From: Alphaproteobacteria bacterium | Lineage (GTDB): Bacteria > Pseudomonadota > Alphaproteobacteria > Rhizobiales > Xanthobacteraceae | Reading direction: 5' to 3' | Assembly: GCA_037200445.1 (NCBI GenBank) | Contig: JBBCGH010000001.1 | Coordinates: 2,108,001 to 2,172,000, forward strand | DNA: 64,000 nt | Part shown: positions 16,181-23,811 of the stretch, piece after piece | How the letters are laid out: each line of letters starts with the position of its first letter | How positions within the stretch are numbered: position 1 is the stretch's first letter | Program-made: the position numbers and the translations under genes | Notes under the pieces: model-generated | Seen by the model: the letters and a program-made list of their open reading frames with translations, nothing else | Databases searched by the model: none | What the model was told of the DNA's origin: nothing

Positions 16181-17365
16181 GTGAATCAAAAAGCTTCGAT
16201 CGTCATCGTCAATCTGAACCAGGCGCGTCTAACGCTCGGGTGCGTCGCGTCGATTCTCGAGAACACCAAAGGTCACGCTTGCGAAATTATCGTTGTCGAC
16301 AATGGCAGTAGCGGCGGCGAGATCGAGATATTGGGCAGCGCCTTCGCTCAATTCAAGCTGATCAGGCTCGACCGGAACATGTTTTTCGGAGAGGCGAGCA
16401 ACATCGGCGCGGAGCACGCGACGGGTGACCTGGTGGTGTTCCTGAACAACGACATCAAGGTCACGCCGCGGTGGATTGAACCGCTGATCGAGGCACTCGA
16501 GACGGAATACTGCGCAGGCGCGGTCGGTTCAAAGATCCTGCATCCGAACAACGAACTGCTCGAAGCGGGCGGGATTGTCCGGCCGGACGGGTGGGGCATC
16601 CAGGTCGGGAAGGGCGGCATGCCGCTGCCGCCTGGTTTTGTCGACGCGACCCGGATCACCGACTACTGCTCGGGTGCGTGTCTGCTGATGCGAACCAAGG
16701 TCTTTCTCGACCTCGGAGGGTTCGATCCGATTTTCGATCCGGCGTATTTCGAGGACGTGGATCTTGCCATCCGGCTCCGCGCGATCGGACTGTTCACCTA
16801 CTATTGCGGTGCTTCTGTCGTCTATCACGAGGAGAGCACGACCTCGAACCGGATCTGGTCGCCCGAAGAACGCCGCGGCCACATCGCGGCAAATCACAAA
16901 AGACTGGTTCATCGCTGGGGTCGTTATCTGGAACGGCGGCTGGAGCAGGACCTGGAGCCCGAACCGCTTCCCGCGATCAGCTGGGAGCGGGAGAATTCCC
17001 GCACGGCGTCGGACTACCGCGTTGTGCTGTATTCATCGAAGCCGTTGAAGGCCGACGCGCCGTCGCAAACTCTGCTGCGTGTGGCGGCCGCGCTGCAGAA
17101 CTGCTGCTCCGTCGTCATCGCTACGCAGGAAACGTATAGCCGGTGTCGTGTGTACTCCTTGTGCCGTGAATTTGGCGAGCCGCTGACGTCGTTCAGCGTC
17201 CGGAGAATGTCCGATCTCGAGAAGGACTCTCGCCAGTTGGTCGTCACGTTCGGAGGTGGGGCGGCTCGAGGATTGCCGGCTCCGCATCTCGCGTTCGAGC
17301 AGGAGGGTGCGCATCTGGTGGCGCTTGTCGACCGCTTGAGTGCGCGCGGGCAGGGCGGGGCCTGA
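16181..17365 (+). CDS. Glycosyltransferase family 2 (rhamnosyltransferase-like)
   Basis: 394 residues from GTG 16181. Residues 1-270 are a GT-A/GT2 domain. 'SIVIVNLNQARLTLGCVAS' is at the N-terminus, the donor Asp is in 'VVDNGSSGGEIEI', the DxD-like metal motif is in 'FLNNDIKVTP', and 'YFEDVDLAIRLRAIG' carries the catalytic ED motif. It resembles WbbL-type rhamnosyltransferases. The last ~110 residues begin with 'RVVLYSSKPLKADAPSQTLL', which looks like the start of a second GT-B (GT4) domain but stops before any donor-binding lobe. It may therefore be a truncated two-domain enzyme. It ends 25 bases before the convergent gmhA. Confidence 0.82.
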   Translation: MNQKASIVIVNLNQARLTLGCVASILENTKGHACEIIVVDNGSSGGEIEILGSAFAQFKLIRLDRNMFFGEASNIGAEHATGDLVVFLNNDIKVTPRWIEPLIEALETEYCAGAVGSKILHPNNELLEAGGIVRPDGWGIQVGKGGMPLPPGFVDATRITDYCSGACLLMRTKVFLDLGGFDPIFDPAYFEDVDLAIRLRAIGLFTYYCGASVVYHEESTTSNRIWSPEERRGHIAANHKRLVHRWGRYLERRLEQDLEPEPLPAISWERENSRTASDYRVVLYSSKPLKADAPSQTLLRVAAALQNCCSVVIATQETYSRCRVYSLCREFGEPLTSFSVRRMSDLEKDSRQLVVTFGGGAARGLPAPHLAFEQEGAHLVALVDRLSARGQGGA

Positions 17366-17390
17366 CTGAGTCAAATACCGTCGGCGGAAT

Positions 17391-17987
17391 TCAGTCGGCG
17401 GCTTTTGCCAGTTCCCGTTCAACGATCTCGCACATGACATGCCCCGCCGCCATGTAGACCTGCTGGATCAACGGCGTCTTGTCACTCGGGACACGCACGA
17501 GAACCTCGCACAGATCGTCCATTCGCCCGCCTCTTGATCCGGTGAAACCGATCACGCGCATCTGCCGCACCCGGGCGGCCTCGCACGCCGCGAGGATATT
17601 GGCAGAGCGTCCGGAGGTGGACAGCGCGATGAACACGTCGCCGTCGTGCCCCAGCGCGAGAACCTGGCGCGAAAACAGCTGTTCGAACCCGAGATCGTTT
17701 CCGATCGCGGTGGCAGACGATACGTCGATGCCGAGCGCGATGGCCGGGAGTGGCGCACGATCCAGATAGTACCGAACCATCAATTCGGTGGCGAGGTGCT
17801 GGGCGTCGGCCGCGCTGCCACCGTTGCCCGCGATCAACACTTTCTTTCCGGCGCGCAGCGCGTTCGTGACCAGTTGAGCGGCGCGCGCCACAGCGTCGAT
17901 AAATCCGGGATCGCGAAGAGCGTCACCAAGGGCCTCGTGCGACGCCGCGAGATGGCGTGTGACGTCCGTCGCGTAACTGCTATTCAT
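17391..17987 (-). CDS. gmhA: D-sedoheptulose-7-phosphate isomerase
   Basis: 198 residues from ATG 17987 ('MNSSYATDVTRHLAASHEAL'). The frame is open upstream, but the family starts here and the usual length is 190-200. It is an SIS-domain protein with 'LIAGNGGSAADAQHLATELM' (phosphosugar loop and zinc-binding His), 'ALSTSGRSANILAA' and a late 'IQQVYMAAGHVMCEIVE'. It converts sedoheptulose-7-phosphate to D-glycero-D-manno-heptose-7-phosphate, the first step towards ADP- or GDP-heptose. No other heptose gene (HldE, GmhB, HddA/C) is in this window, so the rest of the pathway must lie elsewhere. It diverges from the membrane protein at 18274. Confidence 0.92.
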   Translation of the reverse strand: MNSSYATDVTRHLAASHEALGDALRDPGFIDAVARAAQLVTNALRAGKKVLIAGNGGSAADAQHLATELMVRYYLDRAPLPAIALGIDVSSATAIGNDLGFEQLFSRQVLALGHDGDVFIALSTSGRSANILAACEAARVRQMRVIGFTGSRGGRMDDLCEVLVRVPSDKTPLIQQVYMAAGHVMCEIVERELAKAAD

Positions 17988-18273
17988 ATTGCGCCGGAAT
18001 GATCTTTGGCTCAGCGATTGAGCGCACGAGAACCACAAGCGGTCGAGATCGGAGCGGATAAGGCTGCGGCATGCAGTGAGTTTCTTCCTGAGGTCGGTTG
18101 GGGGCCTGTCCGGCACCAGATCAGACGGCCAGCCTTTCTAGACGAGGCGCGAAACCCGGTCCAGTCGCCGGGGCCGGACGCCTGCTATGGCGATGTGTGC
18201 CTCATGATTGTCAAACCCGACCGCGAATGATACCCGCCCCTCCCATCGGAGTTTCTGGGGCACGGGCAGAAGA

Positions 18274-20436
18274 ATGCAGAACGAAGCGCTTCAAGAGCCA
18301 CGTCTGCCTTTGGCCGTGCGATACCGCAACGCGATGCTGGCGATGGCAGCAGCGGTTGCTTGTTCGGCTTATGCTCTTGTCGTTGTCGGCCCACGCGTAC
18401 TTAACCCGCTGAATCTAACATGGTTTGAGGGCGACTCGGCAATAAATTACATTGGCTGGGCCTTCTTTCGTCGGGAGCCGCATCTCACCTTGCCATTGGG
18501 ATGGTCGCACTCCCTTGGATATCCGTTTGGGCAGGCTGTCGCTTATTCGGACGCAATGCCAATTGTTGCGGTGCTCGCCTGGTTCGCCAACCTGGTCGTT
18601 CAACGCGAGTTTCAGTATTTTGGTCTCTACTTTCTAGTTTGCTGTATTTTGCAGTTTTATTTTGGCTACCGCATTAGCGTCCGTATCTGTTCCGGAAACA
18701 AGTTGGCAGGTGTCTTTGGGGCGGCCTTATTCTTGGGCTCCACGCCGCTGCTTGGGAAGGCGTATGGCCACTTTCAACTGGTAGGTCACTGGATCCTCCT
18801 TGCCGCCCTGGATCAGTTGATGACGAGCTCAAATCCTCCTTCGCGAAGGCAGATCGCGTGGAGAGGGATTTTGTGTTTCATTGCAGCGGGTATCAGTCCC
18901 TACCTCGCGGCCATGACCTCGCTCATCGTTTTGGCGGCGTACACGCGTCCGATGCTCATTTCCCGTGGGAGCGTCGTGACCTGTCTCGCCGGACTGGGTC
19001 TTTCCATCTTGTGCGCTGCCGGCTCCCTCGCGCTGTTCGGATTCCTCCGTTCCTTTGATATCACGCAGTATGCAGGAGCGGGGTACGACTATTATTCGAT
19101 GAACCTGCTTGCCCTTATTGACCCCGGGGAGACTGGCGGCTTGCTCCTGAAGCCGCTGCCCACATTCCCTGGGCAGTACGAGGGACTCAACTATCTCGGT
19201 TTGGGGGTTCTGCTTCTCGGGATCGCCAGCATCGCCCGAACACCTTCGTGCCTCCGCGACCTATTCCTGCTCACAAGTGTTCCAGCCATAGGCGTTACGG
19301 CAATATCATTACTGCTTGCGCTCTCTAACAAGGTCACATTCGGGCACCACGTGCTGTTTCAGGTGTCTGTTCCGCCCCCTATCATGAGCATCCTGGCTGC
19401 ATTCCATGGATCGGGGCGCTTCTTCTGGCCCGGCTACTACCTGATTTTCATCGCGATCATTGCAGCAGCCTCCCGCTCATTCGGCACCACCGGGCTTAGC
19501 ATTGCACTCGGTGTTGCGGTAATAATCCAGTTCGCCGATGTGGCCCCTTTGATTGCTCATGTCCATTCTCATTGGCAGGCCCAATCGGCTGCGCTTGCGC
19601 CATCAGGGCCGGACTGGCGCAATCTCGGACAAAGGCAGCGACATCTCGTGGTTCTACCTGCATATCAATGCGGCGTGGGCCCCGAGAACAAAAGCGATTG
19701 GTGGGTGTTCGGCAGGCTGGCGCTCCAGCAGCAGATGACGGTCAACACCTTTATCGCGGCGCGTTATTCCGCGAGACCGATCCGATATTTCTGTTCCGAG
19801 CAGCCGGATGAGATCAAACGGCTCGGCTTACGCCCTGATACGGTTTACGTGCTGAACAGTGATTTAAAGGGTCTGCTGGCAGGGCTGGAGACCGGCGGTA
19901 ATTTCTGCAGAGACAGCGATTCGCGCATTTTGTGTTCGCAGGTAGATGGCCGCTCGGGAGTAGATTCGAGCCTCTTCGGCAGTTTGCCGATATTGAAACC
20001 GGGAGATACGCTCAGCTTTGCCGGAGGGCCGTCTGGGGCTCTCGACAGCATCATCAGTTTGGGGTGGTCGCATCCTGAATCCTGGGGCCGCTGGTCTCAG
20101 GGGCATCGTGCAGTACTGGCGTTTAAGCTGCCGGACGCGCCTCAAGAGGATATAATTCTCGATATCTCGGCGCTCGCCTTTGTTTCACCTGCCCACCCGC
20201 GCCAGCGGGTCGAGATATTTGCTAACGAGCAACCCGTCGCTCAGCATACGTTGGAGCAGGCCGCAGTCTCTGATCTGCGGGTCGTTGTCCCGAGGCGGGT
20301 CGTTGCGGATGACCGGATCGTTCGATTGGAATTTAGATTGCCCGACGCGATCTCGCCGGCCACTCTGAGGCAGAGCGGCGATACGCGTGACTTGTCCATC
20401 GGACTAGTACGCCTGTATTTGAATGCGTCGAATTAA
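18274..20436 (+). CDS. Large polytopic membrane protein (DUF6311-like)
   Basis: 720 residues from ATG 18274, which has AGAAGA just upstream; an earlier in-frame TTG at 18208 is unlikely. The N-terminal ~430 residues contain about ten hydrophobic segments (first 'MLAMAAAVACSAYALVVVG'). After the first lies a conserved-looking loop with 'TWFEGDSAINYIGWAFFR', reminiscent of GT-C membrane glycosyltransferases whose acidic residues sit in the first periplasmic loop. The C-terminal ~270 residues are soluble and probably periplasmic, with a beta-sandwich-like end. I place it in the DUF6311 group by layout. It could attach or modify sugars on the periplasmic face, but no activity can be claimed. Base composition is lower in GC than its neighbours, suggesting separate acquisition. 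Confidence 0.75.
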   Translation: MQNEALQEPRLPLAVRYRNAMLAMAAAVACSAYALVVVGPRVLNPLNLTWFEGDSAINYIGWAFFRREPHLTLPLGWSHSLGYPFGQAVAYSDAMPIVAVLAWFANLVVQREFQYFGLYFLVCCILQFYFGYRISVRICSGNKLAGVFGAALFLGSTPLLGKAYGHFQLVGHWILLAALDQLMTSSNPPSRRQIAWRGILCFIAAGISPYLAAMTSLIVLAAYTRPMLISRGSVVTCLAGLGLSILCAAGSLALFGFLRSFDITQYAGAGYDYYSMNLLALIDPGETGGLLLKPLPTFPGQYEGLNYLGLGVLLLGIASIARTPSCLRDLFLLTSVPAIGVTAISLLLALSNKVTFGHHVLFQVSVPPPIMSILAAFHGSGRFFWPGYYLIFIAIIAAASRSFGTTGLSIALGVAVIIQFADVAPLIAHVHSHWQAQSAALAPSGPDWRNLGQRQRHLVVLPAYQCGVGPENKSDWWVFGRLALQQQMTVNTFIAARYSARPIRYFCSEQPDEIKRLGLRPDTVYVLNSDLKGLLAGLETGGNFCRDSDSRILCSQVDGRSGVDSSLFGSLPILKPGDTLSFAGGPSGALDSIISLGWSHPESWGRWSQGHRAVLAFKLPDAPQEDIILDISALAFVSPAHPRQRVEIFANEQPVAQHTLEQAAVSDLRVVVPRRVVADDRIVRLEFRLPDAISPATLRQSGDTRDLSIGLVRLYLNASN

Positions 20437-20487
20437 CTCCGGTGTCTCGCAAGATACCTGTTCGTCAGGACGATTCCGGTTTCCGCC

Positions 20488-21414
20488 TTACGCCGCCTTG
20501 AAGCTGTCGAGCGGGTAGGCCCGGTCGTTGATGCCTACCCCATAGCGCATATCGGCAATCTGTCGTCCATCGCGTTCGACATAGCCCCACGGTGGCGTTG
20601 TCGAGAATTCCCGATTGGGATTGAAGAATACGTTCTGATGGTAGACCGGCACACCCACGGGCGTCGTGTGGATGACCCATGAAAAGCGCGTGCGACGCGA
20701 GTCCTTGATCGGTGATCCGCCGTGCGGCAGCTGAGGGTGCCAGATCAGCGTGTCGCCGGCATCGACATAAAGTTTCTTGATCTGCAGGCCCTGCGACGTG
20801 CCTTTCGCCGTAACAGTGTCCTGGTACTCCATCCAGATCTCGTTATCGAGGGTCGGAATGCTGTCCAGCGAGCCGTAGCGGCGAAGCGCCATGGCTTCAC
20901 GATCCAGCTCCGGAATCATGTGGCCCCCCTCGAGCACCTCGAGGCAGCCGTTCTCGTCGCCAGCCGGCTCCAAATAGATGGTGTTGCCGAAATAGAGATA
21001 TTCCGGGCGCGTCGAGAACACCGGCGTGTCACGATGCATCGGCTGCTGCGAACCTGTCTCGTAGAAGATGCTCGTGTACAGAGCAGTTGGTGCGCCGAAC
21101 AGAAGGTCCTGCACCGCCAGCCATGTCTTGTTCCCGGTGAAGAGGGGCATCAGCGCCGGAAAGGCCGTGTGCAGATTGATGATGCGCGGATAGTGGCCGT
21201 TCGGGTCGCGGTTTTCCGCGAATATGTGGTCGTTCGTGCGCTCGAACGCACGAAAGGCCGCTATCGCGCTATCACACGCCGATTTCGGTACTGCGCCTTT
21301 GATGACGGTGTAGCCTTTGGCTATCACCTCGAGCGCGTGAGACTTCACCAATGAATCGGCGGACGATCCGGCAATCAACGACGCTGCATCGGGTCGCAAG
21401 AACAATCCCAGCAT
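20488..21414 (-). CDS. Phytanoyl-CoA dioxygenase (PhyH) family protein
   Basis: 308 residues from ATG 21414, preceded by AGGGGGA. The open frame upstream (to 21684) is not coding-like. The Fe(II)/2-oxoglutarate facial triad is visible: His-x-Asp in 'QQPMHRDTPVFSTRP' and the distal His in 'LIWHPQLPHGGSPIKD', followed by the 2-oxoglutarate-binding Arg in 'SRRTRFSWVIH'. PhyH proteins hydroxylate or otherwise oxidise small molecules. In glycan loci they may act on a sugar or lipid, but the substrate is unknown. It is convergent with the membrane protein (51-base gap) and divergent from the methyltransferase at 21586. Confidence 0.85.
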   Translation of the reverse strand: MLGLFLRPDAASLIAGSSADSLVKSHALEVIAKGYTVIKGAVPKSACDSAIAAFRAFERTNDHIFAENRDPNGHYPRIINLHTAFPALMPLFTGNKTWLAVQDLLFGAPTALYTSIFYETGSQQPMHRDTPVFSTRPEYLYFGNTIYLEPAGDENGCLEVLEGGHMIPELDREAMALRRYGSLDSIPTLDNEIWMEYQDTVTAKGTSQGLQIKKLYVDAGDTLIWHPQLPHGGSPIKDSRRTRFSWVIHTTPVGVPVYHQNVFFNPNREFSTTPPWGYVERDGRQIADMRYGVGINDRAYPLDSFKAA

Positions 21415-21585
21415 TCTGTTCCCCCTGGGCTCAGGCCAGCCAAGACACCAAAAATCTGCTGGCGAGGCAACCCGCAACGGTGCCCGTGCAAGTCGTACTG
21501 TGGGCGGCGTGGAACAGGTAGGATAGGCCGAATTCGTGTCGTATGTTGCCGGCGAAGAAGCATAGAAGCAGCGCGGAGGATCGGT

Positions 21586-22599
21586 GTGAACAATTCCGGG
21601 GAAGAAGAGGCGGCCCGCTTTGTGACCTTGCTTTATCGGGGGATTCTGCGGCGCGAGCCGGACGCCGAGGAACAAGCCGGCCATGTCCGCGCTCTTCTAA
21701 GCGGCGCATCGTATTCTTCCATCGCAGAGTCTTTTGTCAGCTCGCAAGAGTTCCGTAGCGTCCCGCAGGCGACCGGACTCTTCGTCGCCCCCGGACACTA
21801 CTACTCGCCGATCGTCGATCCGGTTGCGGCGGAAAAATACCTGAAGACCATCGACCACAGCGTGACAAATCTACCCGGCATCAATATCGACAGACCGAAA
21901 ATGGTTTCCTTATGGCACGAGCTGTTGCCCTTCCTCACGACAGCTCCGTTCCCAGATCAGAAGAGCGATGCATTCCACTACTTCTTTGATAACCCGTCGT
22001 ATTCATGGGGGGATGGGAGTGTCCTTCATGCGATGCTTCGGTATTTTAAGCCGAAACGATTGATCGAAATCGGCAGCGGATATTCTTCCGTCTGTTCCTT
22101 CGATACCGTGGAACGCTATCTGGACTCCCGTGCCCAATTGACGTTCGTCGAACCGTATGCCGGGCTGCTGAAGGCGGTTCTCGGGGAGGCGGCTGCCCGT
22201 GTCCAGATCATCGAGAAACCTGTACAGGAGGTCCCGCTGGAGCTCTTTCAGGAGTTAGAAGCCGGTGACGTCCTGTTCATCGACTCGACCCATGTGCTGC
22301 GAACTGGAAGCGACGTTTGCTTCGAACTTCTTGAAGTACTCCCGCGTCTGGCGCGCGGTGTGATTGTACACTTTCACGATATGTTTTGGCCGTTCGAGTA
22401 TCCCAGCGAATGGGTTGTCAAAGAAAACAGATCTTGGAACGAACTATATGCGGTAAGGGCGTTTCTCATAAATAACAGCAATTGGAATATTCTTTTTTTC
22501 AACAACTACCTCGCCTGGCTCGAGCAGGATATGATTGAGCGTACCTTTCCGGCATTTCTCCGCAATTCCGGCGGAGCACTGTGGCTTCAACGAGCCTAG
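21586..22599 (+). CDS. DUF4214-like domain fused to a SAM methyltransferase
   Basis: 337 residues from GTG 21586 with GGAGG 6 bases upstream. Residues 1-60 ('AARFVTLLYRGILRREPD' and 'SSQEFRSV') match the DUF4214-type helical module seen in surface and glycan-modifying proteins. Residues about 140-300 form a Rossmann methyltransferase with 'KRLIEIGSGYSSVCSFDTV' (SAM loop), 'LTFVEPYAGLLKAV' and 'GDVLFIDSTHVLRTGSDV', as in the Methyltransf_24 group. It probably O-methylates a sugar of the polymer; substrate unknown. GC content is lower than the surrounding genes, especially at the 3' end. Confidence 0.78.
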   Translation: MNNSGEEEAARFVTLLYRGILRREPDAEEQAGHVRALLSGASYSSIAESFVSSQEFRSVPQATGLFVAPGHYYSPIVDPVAAEKYLKTIDHSVTNLPGINIDRPKMVSLWHELLPFLTTAPFPDQKSDAFHYFFDNPSYSWGDGSVLHAMLRYFKPKRLIEIGSGYSSVCSFDTVERYLDSRAQLTFVEPYAGLLKAVLGEAAARVQIIEKPVQEVPLELFQELEAGDVLFIDSTHVLRTGSDVCFELLEVLPRLARGVIVHFHDMFWPFEYPSEWVVKENRSWNELYAVRAFLINNSNWNILFFNNYLAWLEQDMIERTFPAFLRNSGGALWLQRA

Positions 22600-22635
22600 A
22601 GCGCTATCTGGCGGTTCGGCGACGGCGGTTCCAGT

Positions 22636-23811
22636 TCAGCCGGACGTCAGCGCATCGGCGGGCGGTATCGCGAGCGAGCGCTCGATGTCCTCGATCCTCC
22701 TCAAATAGCGAACGCCTTGCGCACGGTGCGAGAAATGCGTTCGCAGCCTGATCCCAGCTGCCCGGCCGATGGCAGTCCCCATCTGCGGGTTGTCGATCAG
22801 CGCGAGAAGATGCTGCACTGCCTGCGGCCGCTTCGCTTCCGCCCAGTGCTGGTCCGCCCAATGAGGATACTCTCCTTCCCGGACCGGCGCCAAATCGTAG
22901 TCCACCAGAAAAGACGTTTCCGGCGTCATAAAGTCCAAATTCCCTGACCAGGCGGTCCCAATGACCGGAATGCCGAAATACATCGCCTCGGCCAACCCTC
23001 GCCCGAAACCCTCCGATCGGTGCAACGATATGAAGCAATCGCTCGCTCGGATAAGGTTCTTTGTTTCGTCGTTGGTCATCGAGCGCTCGATGAAGGTGAC
23101 CCGGTCGTGAATGCCTTTTAGCTCGTTCCTCACACGCCGCAGCGCTTCAGCGTCACGATCAGGGTTATTGACCTTCAGCACAAGCTGAACGCGCGCCAGC
23201 GGCCGCTTCTGGATGATAATGCGAAATACATCGATGACGGCGCTGGGGTTCTTTCGCGCGGCGTAGGAGGCGGCATCCCAAAAAAACAGTATTGCAAATC
23301 GATCTTCGGGAATCCCGAAATGACGACGTCCGAAATCACGTACGACGCGCGGCTCGCACGGCCAAGGCATATGATGGACCGGAATGTCCACCGCTCGCGA
23401 GATCGAGTCGTGGATGAACCGGGAAGGCGCCCAAATCTCGGCGAAGCGCTCGAGTTCGCGCGCCCACACCGCAGGATAGTTCGAAAGCTCCCAGGTTGGG
23501 GCGATGATGTTGTAGCCTCTCGCGAAGTTCCCGGGGTCCCGCGTCTCGATCAGGCGGCAGGCGGGATCGACCTCGTCGCCGTTCAGCAGAAAGATCCGCA
23601 CGCCCGCCAAAAGTGTCTGGCCAACAGCGAGGCCGAATTCCTCGTGGAGGGGCGGAGTCGGCGCCTCGCTTCCGTAGATATCGTAGATGGCGCTCTTGAG
23701 CCCCACTTTGAGCAGCGCGCGGTATACTTCGCGCAGATCCTCGGATCTGCCACTCGTGCCATAAGGGTGCCCGACCAGTGTTGGCGCCCGTCGGCTAACC
23801 TGCATGGTCAT
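22636..23811 (-). CDS. Glycosyltransferase family 4
   Basis: 391 residues. The ATG at 23811 overlaps the preceding stop as ATGA, so translation is coupled to the large fusion gene upstream. It shows a GT-B fold with an N-terminal region ending in 'APSRFIHDSISRAVDIPVHH'. The C-terminal lobe has 'AILFFWDAASYAARKNPSAV', 'CFISLHRSEGFGRGLAEAMY' (donor-binding Glu signature) and 'GIPVIGTAWSGNLDFM'. This C-terminal half resembles GT4 enzymes linked to WbsX-type proteins, matching its partner. Donor and linkage are unknown. It is convergent with the methyltransferase at 21586, 36 bases away. Confidence 0.85.
   Translation of the reverse strand: MTMQVSRRAPTLVGHPYGTSGRSEDLREVYRALLKVGLKSAIYDIYGSEAPTPPLHEEFGLAVGQTLLAGVRIFLLNGDEVDPACRLIETRDPGNFARGYNIIAPTWELSNYPAVWARELERFAEIWAPSRFIHDSISRAVDIPVHHMPWPCEPRVVRDFGRRHFGIPEDRFAILFFWDAASYAARKNPSAVIDVFRIIIQKRPLARVQLVLKVNNPDRDAEALRRVRNELKGIHDRVTFIERSMTNDETKNLIRASDCFISLHRSEGFGRGLAEAMYFGIPVIGTAWSGNLDFMTPETSFLVDYDLAPVREGEYPHWADQHWAEAKRPQAVQHLLALIDNPQMGTAIGRAAGIRLRTHFSHRAQGVRYLRRIEDIERSLAIPPADALTSG

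Noticed and set aside
18208..18273. TTG start giving the membrane protein 22 extra residues
   Set aside because: No ribosome site at the TTG, whereas the ATG at 18274 has AGAAGA upstream and directly precedes the membrane region.
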